From Caballeronia megalochromosomata (GTDB taxonomy: Bacteria > Pseudomonadota > Gammaproteobacteria > Burkholderiales > Burkholderiaceae), in NCBI GenBank assembly GCA_001580565.1, contig LRBF01000273.1, positions 61,733-125,732 on the forward strand: a DNA stretch of 64,000 bases. Reading direction: 5' to 3'. Below, in pieces: positions 57,444-64,000 of this stretch; within the stretch, counting starts at the first letter, position 1, and each line of letters opens with the position of its first letter. Position numbers and translations under genes: made by a program. Under the pieces are notes generated by a model. That model was not told the DNA's origin and searched no databases. It was given only the letters and a program-made list of their open reading frames with translations.

Positions 57444-58656
57444 GCGCGTCAGGCGCGCCATCCTGCTGCTGCATCGCGCGGGCATAGCTGCGCGGCCCGA
57501 ACACGATATTCAGCGCGATCATCGCGATGAGGCTCGCGGCCAGCATCATCCACGACATCGAGAAGCCGCCGCTCACATCGCGCACGACACCCGCGACGAC
57601 CGGCGCGATCGCCGCGATGACGAAGCCCACGCCCTGCACGAACGCGACGAGCCGCGCGGCCAGTGCGGGATCGTCCGCATGATCGAGCGTCAGCACGAGC
57701 GAGAGCGCGAACACGCCGCCGAGCCCGCCGCCGAGCAACGCGACGACCACGAGCGGCGCCGAGAGCGGCGCGACGAGCAGCAGACCGAAGCCCGCAAGCT
57801 GCGCGACGAGACCGAGCGCGAGCCACGGACGACGATCCCGGCCGCGCCCGAAGCGAGCGGCCGCCATCGGCAGGAGCAAGGCCGACGATGCCTGGAACAG
57901 CGTGAGCATCGCGAGCAGCGCGCCGCTTTCGGTCACGCCCCGGCCGAGTTGCTGGTAGTACGCGGGCATCCACGCGACGAGGCTCGTATAGCCGCCATTG
58001 ACGAGCCCGAAGAAGATCCCGAGAGTCCACGCGCGTCGATTGAAAAAGAGCGACGGCGCGGGCTTCGCGTGACGGGTCGATGAAGCGCGCGGCAGCGCAT
58101 CGGCGCGCATCAGGAGCATCCATAGCGCAAGCGCGATCAGCGCCGGCAACGCCCAGAACGCAAGCCCCGCCTGCCACGACACGCGCGACGCGACCGCCGG
58201 CGTGATGCTCGCGCCGAGCCCGCCGCCGGCCATGATCGATGCCGAGTAGAGACCCATCGCGAAAGGCAGGCGCGCGGCGAAGCGCGTCTTCATGACGCCG
58301 GGCAACAGCGCCTGTATGACCGCGACGCCCGTGCCCGCGATCGCCGCGCTCACGATCAGCGCGGCCGCGTTGCCGGCGACGAATCGCCCGGCGCACGCCG
58401 CGACGATCGCGACGAGGCCGATCGCCACGCCGCGCGCATTGCCGATGGAGCGCGACAGCGCGCTCGCGCCGAACGCACATACGCCCATCGCCACGACGGG
58501 CAGGCCGGTCAGCATCGACGCGCCGCGAAACGACAATCCCGTCGCGTTCAGGATCACGCCCATCAGCGGACTGATGGAGGTGAGCAGCGGGCGCAGATTC
58601 AGGCCGATCGCGACGATCACCGCGAGCCAGGCAAGGTTCGATGCGCGCGGGTTCAT
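57343..58656 (-). CDS. MFS transporter, CynX/NimT-like
   Basis: 437-residue carrier with twelve hydrophobic segments. The start NLAWLAVIVAIGLNLRPLLTSISPLMG with the L-R-P motif in helix 1 is typical of the CynX/NimT/YycB group. A polar, Arg/Ala-rich tail of about 45 residues follows the last helix and is coded in the region antisense to the pseudo-receiver gene, so the true stop may be as given but the tail is unconserved in look. It is divergent from the FadR-type regulator with operators between them, and is the likely target of that regulator. Confidence 0.85.
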   Translation of the reverse strand: MNPRASNLAWLAVIVAIGLNLRPLLTSISPLMGVILNATGLSFRGASMLTGLPVVAMGVCAFGASALSRSIGNARGVAIGLVAIVAACAGRFVAGNAAALIVSAAIAGTGVAVIQALLPGVMKTRFAARLPFAMGLYSASIMAGGGLGASITPAVASRVSWQAGLAFWALPALIALALWMLLMRADALPRASSTRHAKPAPSLFFNRRAWTLGIFFGLVNGGYTSLVAWMPAYYQQLGRGVTESGALLAMLTLFQASSALLLPMAAARFGRGRDRRPWLALGLVAQLAGFGLLLVAPLSAPLVVVALLGGGLGGVFALSLVLTLDHADDPALAARLVAFVQGVGFVIAAIAPVVAGVVRDVSGGFSMSWMMLAASLIAMIALNIVFGPRSYARAMQQQDGAPDALNAPRDTRRTRRADRSSATPGTDGGNARRSPLP

Positions 58657-58734
58657 CGCGCGAACCCGAATGATCGTGCGTCGACGATCCAGGTCGATGG
58701 TTTCATGCGATTGAACCTCCCGTGGGCGATGCGA

Positions 58735-58773
58735 TTTTGGTTGACCATTCTAACAGAGTTTGGTCAACCAAAA
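58735..58773. promoter_or_regulatory. twin TGGT-NN-ACCA operator
   Basis: TTTTGGTTGACCA (58735-58747) and its exact inverse TGGTCAACCAAAA (58761-58773) are separated by 13 bp. Each half also holds its own dyad, TGGTTGACCA and TGGTCAACCA, of the form bound by FCD-type GntR regulators. Centres are 23 bp apart, about two helical turns. They lie between the divergent MFS and GntR genes. Confidence 0.82.
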
Positions 58774-58857
58774 ATACGCGAAACCTGATAACCCGAATTC
58801 ACGCCCGAACGTGGCCACTCGTTACAATGCGATTCAACGCAAGCACGACCAGGCATC

Positions 58858-59571
58858 ATGGCATCACGCAAGGACACTTCATCGAACGACGCCGCGGGCG
58901 CAACGCCGCCCGACGAACGCGTCTACGCGGCGATCACGTCCGCGCTTTTGCACGGCAAGCTCGCGCCCGGCGCGCAGCTCGTCGAGCGCGAACTCGCCGC
59001 CGCGTTCGACTGCACGCGCGGCACGATCCGCAAGGTGCTGGCGAGGCTCGGCGCCGAGGGCAAGCTCACGCTGGAGGCGAATCGCGGCGCGTTCGTGCCT
59101 TCGCCGACGCCCGCCGACATCCGCGAGGTGTATCGCGCGCGGCAGGTGGTGGAGGCGGGCATCGTCGCGGCGCTGTGCGGCTCGCTGAGCGCGCAGGCGA
59201 AGCGCGCGTTGCGCGCCCACGTCAAGGCCGAGCAACGCGCGGTGAAGGCGGGGAGCGTGGAGGAGTGCGTGCGCCTCGCGGGCCACTTTCATCTGCTGCT
59301 CGCGGAGCTGGCGGGTGCGCCGGAAGTGCAGGCGTTCCTCGCGAAACTCGTCGCGAAGACCGAGCTCTACAAGGCGCTCTTCGATCCGTCGAAATTGTCG
59401 AACTGCTCGTCGGACGAACACGGACGACTCGTCGACGCTCTGGATGAAGGCGATCGCGACGCCGCGCTCGCGGCGATGCGCACGCATCTCGACGAACTGG
59501 AAGCGCGTGTGCTCGCGCAGGCGAGCGGGGCGCGCACGAACGATCTGGCGACGCTTTTCGCGGGCGCCTGA
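58858..59571 (+). CDS. GntR-family regulator, FadR/FCD subfamily
   Basis: 237 residues. N-terminal winged helix (about 20-85): ITSALLHGKLAPGAQLVERELAAAFDCTRGTIRKVLARLGAEGKL. The C-terminal FCD helical domain (about 90-220) contains the metal ligands expected for the family, with Asp/His in VEECVRLAGHFHLLLAELAG and His in SSDEHGRLVDAL and MRTHLDEL. The effector is probably a small acid. Twin operators upstream imply autoregulation and control of the divergent MFS gene. A terminator follows. Confidence 0.9.
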   Translation: MASRKDTSSNDAAGATPPDERVYAAITSALLHGKLAPGAQLVERELAAAFDCTRGTIRKVLARLGAEGKLTLEANRGAFVPSPTPADIREVYRARQVVEAGIVAALCGSLSAQAKRALRAHVKAEQRAVKAGSVEECVRLAGHFHLLLAELAGAPEVQAFLAKLVAKTELYKALFDPSKLSNCSSDEHGRLVDALDEGDRDAALAAMRTHLDELEARVLAQASGARTNDLATLFAGA

Positions 59572-59587
59572 GCATCGGCAAAAAAGA

Positions 59588-59621
59588 AACGGGCCGCGGC
59601 GTGAAAGCCGCGGCCCGTTTC
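59588..59621. terminator. bidirectional terminator
   Basis: AAACGGGCCGCGGC and GCCGCGGCCCGTTT form a 14-bp perfect stem with loop GTGAAA, between the GntR gene and the convergent phosphoesterase gene. Confidence 0.85.
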
Positions 59622-59644
59622 GTTCCAGCGCTGACTGGACGTGC

Positions 59645-61210
59645 TTACTGCGAGAAGTTGAGCGCGTTGGTCAGATCGCCCATCGCCTGGCCGCCGTTCG
59701 CGACGAGTGCATCGTCACGCGATTTCAGGCCCGGCAATTCCGGCAGACTGAAGCGTTTGGTGATGAAGCGCAGGATCGACGTCGTGTCGTATTGCGTGTG
59801 ATCGACGAAGCCTTTCTTCGCATACGGCGAGATGATGAGCGCCGGAATACGCGTGCCCGGACCCCAGCGATCGCCCTTCGGCGGCGCGGCGTGATCCCAG
59901 AAGCCGCCGTTTTCGTCATAGGTCACGACGACGACCATGTTCTTCCACTGCGGGCTGTTCTGCAGATGAGCGATCAGATCGGCGATGTGCTGGTCGCCCT
60001 GCGCGACGTCCGTGTAACCGGCGTGCTCGTTCAGATTGCCCTGCGGCTTGTAGAACGCGACTTGCGGCAGCGTGCCCGCGTCGATCGCCTTGATGAACTC
60101 CGAGCCGTTCGTACCGCCGTCGAGCAGATGCTGCGCGCGGGCCGCCGTGCCCGGCGCGAGATCGGCGAAGTAGTTGAACGGCTGATGATGCGTCTGGAAG
60201 TCAGGCACCACGTTGACCGCGCCGTTGATGACCGAACGGTCCGCCAGCGCAGCCGCCCACGAGCCGCCGTACCATGCCCAGCTCACGCCGGCCGTGTTCA
60301 GCAGATCGCCGATGTGCTGTTGCGTCTGCGGCGGCAGCGTCGTCGGCTGGCTCGGGTCCGCGAGGTTCGGATCGCCGCCGGTGACGGGCTTGTTGCCGCT
60401 CGGCTGATACGGCGGCTGCATCGTGTTGATCGCATAGAAGTCGGGCGTCAGGTTGCCCGAGTTCACGAACAGGCCCGCCGTGTTGGCGGTGAGCGCCGAG
60501 CCCGCGGCCTTCGCGAGCTTGAGCGACACGCCATCCGGATTCACTGCCGAGATCGAGCCCTTCGCGACGCTCGTGGCCGCGTTCGGATAGACCGGCGTGC
60601 ACGCGCAGATGAGCCACTGGTGGTTCAGGAACGAGCCGCCGAATGCGCCCATGAAGAAGTTGTCCGCGAGCGTGTACTGCTGCGCGATCTTGTAGAGCGG
60701 CAGCTTGTCGGGCGGCGTGTCGTAGTGGCCCATCACGAGACCGCCCGAGTCGCCCCATGCGGCGAACTTGTCGTTCTTGCCGCCGTCGATCTGCATCTGG
60801 TTCTCGTAGAAACGGTGATACAGGTCGCGCGTCGTGACGTTGAGCTGCGTGTTGAAGCCCTTGGGATCGTCGATGGCGAAGGGCGCGTTCGGCAGGTTCG
60901 CCGTCATCGCCTCGGTGATCGCGGGCGTCACGCCCGTCGCCGTCAGGCCGGTCCAGATCTTCGGCAACGTCGGCAGCACGCTGCCATCGCGGTCGAGCTG
61001 CTGCGAATTCGCCGCGGTCACGTTCTGCAGGCCGTTCGCGCCGGGGAAATGCCCATAGAGGTTATCGAAACTGCGGTTTTCCGCGTAGATCACGACGACG
61101 TTCTTCACCGAAGAAATATCGCTGTTTTGATGATCGTCGCCGCCGCATGCGTAGAGGCCGAATGCGACGATGGCCCCGAGCGGCACCGCGCAAACGAGTT
61201 TCTTGTTCAT
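59645..61210 (-). CDS. AcpA-like phosphoesterase (acid phosphatase / phospholipase C family)
   Basis: 521 residues. Signal LVCAVPLGAIVAFGLYAC with a lipobox-like LYAC around residue 15-19 suggests a lipoprotein, followed by GGDD. The phosphoesterase hallmark IYAENRSFDNLYGHFPG (about 44-60) holds the metal ligand and nucleophile region, and VVVTYDENGGFWDHAAPP (about 440-457) the distal metal ligands. The start at 61208-61210 has AGAGAGA upstream. Substrate class (acid phosphatase versus phospholipase C) is uncertain. It is divergent from the peroxidase gene. Confidence 0.88.
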   Translation of the reverse strand: MNKKLVCAVPLGAIVAFGLYACGGDDHQNSDISSVKNVVVIYAENRSFDNLYGHFPGANGLQNVTAANSQQLDRDGSVLPTLPKIWTGLTATGVTPAITEAMTANLPNAPFAIDDPKGFNTQLNVTTRDLYHRFYENQMQIDGGKNDKFAAWGDSGGLVMGHYDTPPDKLPLYKIAQQYTLADNFFMGAFGGSFLNHQWLICACTPVYPNAATSVAKGSISAVNPDGVSLKLAKAAGSALTANTAGLFVNSGNLTPDFYAINTMQPPYQPSGNKPVTGGDPNLADPSQPTTLPPQTQQHIGDLLNTAGVSWAWYGGSWAAALADRSVINGAVNVVPDFQTHHQPFNYFADLAPGTAARAQHLLDGGTNGSEFIKAIDAGTLPQVAFYKPQGNLNEHAGYTDVAQGDQHIADLIAHLQNSPQWKNMVVVVTYDENGGFWDHAAPPKGDRWGPGTRIPALIISPYAKKGFVDHTQYDTTSILRFITKRFSLPELPGLKSRDDALVANGGQAMGDLTNALNFSQ

Positions 61211-61455
61211 TGAAATTCTCTCTTGTGTTGGGGACCGGCGCCCGACGCGGGCATCGTCGTCGGAACGCTTTGTGTGCCGGCGTGCGCAGTGTCGCGCCGC
61301 AAGTTGACGCAGCCATGTAATAAGCCTTTCGTTTTCGTAATATTCGCTTAATAAATTTCGTCCGACAGCCCCGATATGAACGCGTCGAAGCTTGTCACAT
61401 GAAAGACATGCGCACGACATACGCTTCGGCATCTTTCAATCCGATCTCCACGTTC

Positions 61456-62799
61456 ATGTCTTCGATGCGTCTGCCGTTCGTTCTCTGTGCTCTTGCGCTC
61501 GCCGCGCTGTCGGCGGCCGTGAGCGGCTGCGATTCTCATGCGGCGGACAAGAGCGCGAGCGGGCAGACGCAGGCTGCAACGAGCGTCGCGGCGCCGCAAG
61601 GTCAATCGCGTGCGGAAGTGTTCGCTCACGTGAAAGAGATCACGGCGCTCGGCGAGAAGCTGTTCTTCGATCCATCGTTGTCGGGCTCGGGCAAGCTCGC
61701 GTGTGCGTCGTGCCATAGCCCGAGCCATGCGTTCGGGCCGCCGAATGCGCTATCCGTGCAGCTTGGCGGCAACGACATGCATCAGCCGGGATTCCGCGCG
61801 GTGCCTTCGCTCAGGTATCTGCAGTCGGTGCCGGCATTCACGCGCCACTTCCACGATTCCGACGACGAAGGCGACGAGAGCGTCGATGCCGGCCCGACCG
61901 GCGGTCTCACGTGGGACGGCCGCGTCGATCATGGCTCGGATCAGGCGCGCATTCCGTTGCTGTCGTCGTTCGAGATGGGTAGCACGCCCGCGAAGGTCAC
62001 GGTCGCGGTGAAGGCATCGCCCTATGCCGGCGACTTCCGCAAGGCATTCGGCGCCGATGTATTCGACAGCGACGACAAGGTGTTCGCCTCGGTGCTGCAA
62101 TCGCTCGAAGCGTTCGAGCAGACGCCCGAGAAGTTCTATCCGTACACGAGCAAGTACGACGCGTTCCTCGCGGGCCGCGCGAAGCTCAACGACGCCGAGA
62201 TGCACGGCCTTCAACTCTTCAACGACGAGAACAAGGGCAACTGCGCGTCGTGCCACATCAGTCAGCGCGCGAAGGACGGCTCGCCGCCGCAGTTCAGCGA
62301 CTTCGGCCTGATCGCGATCGGCGTGCCGCGCAATCGCGCGCTGCCGGTCAACCGGAACCCGAACTTCCACGATCTCGGCGCATGCGGTCCTGAGCGCCGC
62401 GACCTGAAGGGCCAGGACGAGTATTGCGGCATCTTCCGCACCCCGTCGCTGCGCAACGTCGCGACGCGCAAGACCTTCTTTCACAACGGCGTCTATCACA
62501 ATCTGGAAGACGTGGTGCGCTTCTATGTCGAGCGCGATACGAACCCGGAGAAGTTCTATCCGGTGTCGAAGAGTGGCGTCGTCCGGAAGTTCGACGATCT
62601 GCCGAAGCGCTACTGGGAGAACATCAACACCGAGCCGCCGTTCGATCGCAAGAAGGGCGACCAGCCCGCGCTTGACGAGGCCGAGATCAGGGACGTCGTC
62701 GCGTTCCTCGATACGCTCACCGACGGCTACGATCCGGCCAAAGACAAGAACGCGCAGAAGGGCACCGGCATCAACGAAATGAAGTCCGTGTCGAACTGA
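61456..62799 (+). CDS. di-haem cytochrome c peroxidase / MauG family protein
   Basis: 447 residues. Signal RLPFVLCALALAALSAAVSGC with lipobox VSGC. Two haem-binding motifs are present, CASCHSPSHAF (about residue 80) and CASCHISQRAK (about 260), as in bacterial di-haem peroxidases. The first haem domain includes FFDPSLSGSGKLACASCH, the family pattern. ATG 61456 is chosen to place the signal peptide properly; ATG 61399 and ATG 61465 are alternatives. A GC-rich palindrome follows the stop. The physiological donor is unknown. Confidence 0.9.
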   Translation: MSSMRLPFVLCALALAALSAAVSGCDSHAADKSASGQTQAATSVAAPQGQSRAEVFAHVKEITALGEKLFFDPSLSGSGKLACASCHSPSHAFGPPNALSVQLGGNDMHQPGFRAVPSLRYLQSVPAFTRHFHDSDDEGDESVDAGPTGGLTWDGRVDHGSDQARIPLLSSFEMGSTPAKVTVAVKASPYAGDFRKAFGADVFDSDDKVFASVLQSLEAFEQTPEKFYPYTSKYDAFLAGRAKLNDAEMHGLQLFNDENKGNCASCHISQRAKDGSPPQFSDFGLIAIGVPRNRALPVNRNPNFHDLGACGPERRDLKGQDEYCGIFRTPSLRNVATRKTFFHNGVYHNLEDVVRFYVERDTNPEKFYPVSKSGVVRKFDDLPKRYWENINTEPPFDRKKGDQPALDEAEIRDVVAFLDTLTDGYDPAKDKNAQKGTGINEMKSVSN

Positions 62800-62947
62800 C
62801 GCCCGCCGGGCCGGCCCGGGCGGCCGAACGCGCCGCGTCATGCTATCCTCGTTGCGGCCTGTCTACGTAGGCCGAGGTCGATGAATCGCCGTTGCCGCTC
62901 TGGTTGCATTCGCAGGCGGCATACTCATCCGCAACGAGGACAATCCA

Positions 62948-63346
62948 ATGCCGATCGCACATCGAGCATTCGCTCGCGCTTCTTTCCTGACGTTCGCGGC
63001 AACCGCGCTCGTCGCCGTGAGCACGGCCGCATCCGCCGCCAATCTCGGCTTCCTGAACAACACGCCGATCACTTATATGAAGCAGCGCGACCTGCAGGCG
63101 CTCAACGACGCCGCGCAGATCGCGCTCAACACGAAGCAGGACGGCGAATCGCTCGCCTGGGACAACAAGGGCGCAGGCAACCCGGTCCCGGTCAATGGCA
63201 CCGTGACGCCACAGGATACCTTCGAGTCCGACGGGCTCAAGTGCCGCAAGGTCACGATCGTCGCGCAGGCGAAAGGGCAGACGCAGACCTGGACGCCGGT
63301 CGCCTGCAAGGGAAGCGACGGCAAGTGGAAACTCAAGAAGCAGTGA
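62948..63346 (+). CDS. secreted surface-antigen-like protein (RT0821/Lpp0805 type)
   Basis: 132 residues. Signal peptide FLTFAATALVAVSTAASAA with cleavage after ASA near residue 30. The mature part has the pattern of the 16/17-kDa surface-antigen family: QRDLQALNDAAQIALNTKQDGESLAWDN with SGxxG-like GAGNPVPV, then a CR pair (GLKCRKVTI) and VACKGSDGKWKL at the end. The two cysteines may form a disulfide. It is 19 bp from the Nudix gene and probably co-transcribed. Function unknown. Confidence 0.72.
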   Translation: MPIAHRAFARASFLTFAATALVAVSTAASAANLGFLNNTPITYMKQRDLQALNDAAQIALNTKQDGESLAWDNKGAGNPVPVNGTVTPQDTFESDGLKCRKVTIVAQAKGQTQTWTPVACKGSDGKWKLKKQ

Positions 63347-63365
63347 TGGACGGGGAGCGCAATCG

Positions 63366-63815
63366 ATGAGCGCCCGCACCGTATCGTGCGGCGTGGTCAT
63401 CCTGAACGAGCACGGCGACGTGCTGCTGTGCCACGCGACCGAAACCACGCACTGGGACGTGCCCAAGGGCGCCGCCGATCCCGGCGAGAGCCCGCGCGAG
63501 GCGGCGTTGCGCGAGCTCGTCGAGGAGACGGGTATCGTGCTGGCCGCTGAGCGGCTTAAGGATCTTGGGCGCTTTGTGTATCGCCGTGACAAGGACCTGC
63601 ATCTCTTTGCGGTGCGCGTGAGTGAGGACGAAGTTCGGCTCGAGAACTGCGTGTGTGAATCGTATTTTCCGCGCTATAGCGACGGGACTATGATTCCTGA
63701 GATGGACGCTTATCGGTGGGTCCGGCCGGATGACGTGGATACTTTCGCTAGCCGCAGTCTTGCACGATTGTTTCAGACGACGTTGTCGCTTGCGGAGTTG
63801 CATGAGGCGCTTTAG
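63366..63815 (+). CDS. Nudix hydrolase
   Basis: 149 residues. A complete Nudix box G-x5-E-x7-REL-x-EE-x-G-I is present: GAADPGESPREAALRELVEE then TGIV (about 35-58). Strands flank it as in bis(5'-nucleosyl)-tetraphosphatase-like members; the substrate is not set by sequence. 31 of the first 60 codons end in C but only 12 of the last 60, with T-ending codons replacing them. The stop lies 6 nt before dyad repeat C. Confidence 0.9.
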   Translation: MSARTVSCGVVILNEHGDVLLCHATETTHWDVPKGAADPGESPREAALRELVEETGIVLAAERLKDLGRFVYRRDKDLHLFAVRVSEDEVRLENCVCESYFPRYSDGTMIPEMDAYRWVRPDDVDTFASRSLARLFQTTLSLAELHEAL

Positions 63816-63821
63816 GTTTTC

Positions 63822-64000
63822 TCGCTAGATCCCGTTTTCGTGTCGGTTTATTAGCACTGCCCCTGTGCGGGGCGGCAGTGGCTTTCTTTGCTGCTGCAAA
63901 GAAAGTAACCAAAGAAACAGCTTGTCCCAGCCTAAGCACTTCATACCGGCCGCGGCACAGGCGATTGGCTGAATGGCCCGGCAGTAGCGAGTGCCCCCAC
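63822..64000. repeat. dyad repeat, copy C (left part, cut by window end)
   Basis: Begins TCGCTAGATCCCG and runs through GTCGGTTTATTAG, the GCCCC/GGGGC and the CTTTCTTTGC-TGCT-GCAAAGAAAG hairpins, then ACCGGCCGCGGCACAGGCG and on to GAGTGCCCCCAC. It matches the left arms of copies A and B. About 430 bp more is expected outside the window. Confidence 0.9.

Overview
The window is typical main-chromosome sequence of a Burkholderia-sensu-lato betaproteobacterium (Burkholderiaceae; Paraburkholderia or Caballeronia is my best guess). The guess rests on high GC, strong GC third-position codon use, an EF-P with a modifiable arginine next to its rhamnosyltransferase EarP, the linked methyltransferase-rnhA-dnaQ / gloB / mltD block, and a complete pstSCAB-phoUBR plus ppk/ppx cluster. 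Almost everything is core housekeeping; mobile DNA is limited to one IS30-type element and one small possible remnant beside a tRNA.

Layout. 1-1.4 kb: 3' part of nagZ and a long dyad repeat. 1.4-5.6 kb (minus): an orphan, degenerate sigma-54-type response regulator, a BON lipoprotein, efp and earP. 5.6-9.6 kb: uvrC, pgsA, two identical tRNA-Gly, tRNA-Cys, an ElaA-like acetyltransferase. 9.6-15.4 kb: ctaG/SCO cytochrome-oxidase assembly genes, otsBA (trehalose), an ABC exporter. 16-19 kb: a GT4 glycosyltransferase, two membrane proteins, tRNA-Val. 19-25 kb: dnaQ, rnhA, a methyltransferase, gloB, mltD, an MFS carrier. 25.5-37.2 kb: carAB, greA, a DUF4149 protein, yhbY, rlmE, ftsH, folP, glmM. 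37.3-49.9 kb: the phosphate regulon, with a canonical Pho box before pstS, then pstCAB-phoU-phoB-phoR and convergent ppk with divergent ppx; the phoR/ppk junction holds a second dyad repeat split by the IS. 50-57.4 kb: olsB, sixA, tRNA-Pro, small lipoproteins, a LysM/M23 protein, an aldose epimerase, a 28-residue peptide gene, uppP, tRNA-Arg, and a highly structured leader before a 102-residue orphan ORF. 57.3-63.8 kb: a pseudo-receiver protein, an MFS carrier with a divergent FadR-type regulator and twin operators, an AcpA-like phosphoesterase, a di-haem peroxidase, a surface-antigen-like protein and a Nudix hydrolase. A third dyad repeat begins at 63822 and runs off the end.

The most unusual signal is the long dyad repeat. 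It has three copies of about 610-620 bp, each arm about 210 bp, with internal perfect hairpins. Every copy starts 6 to 29 nt after a stop codon, and the two complete copies sit between the 3' ends of converging genes. The coding strand of all five flanking genes loses C-ending codons and gains G/T-ending ones as it nears the repeat. I know of no description of this coupling between repeat and codon composition. Other points of interest are the degenerate bEBP-like regulator (NAFAGA in place of GAFTGA, Walker-B Glu changed to Gln), the structured leader after tRNA-Arg, and the twin TGGT-NN-ACCA operators. Regions not listed as features are short intergenic spacers in which I see nothing specific.
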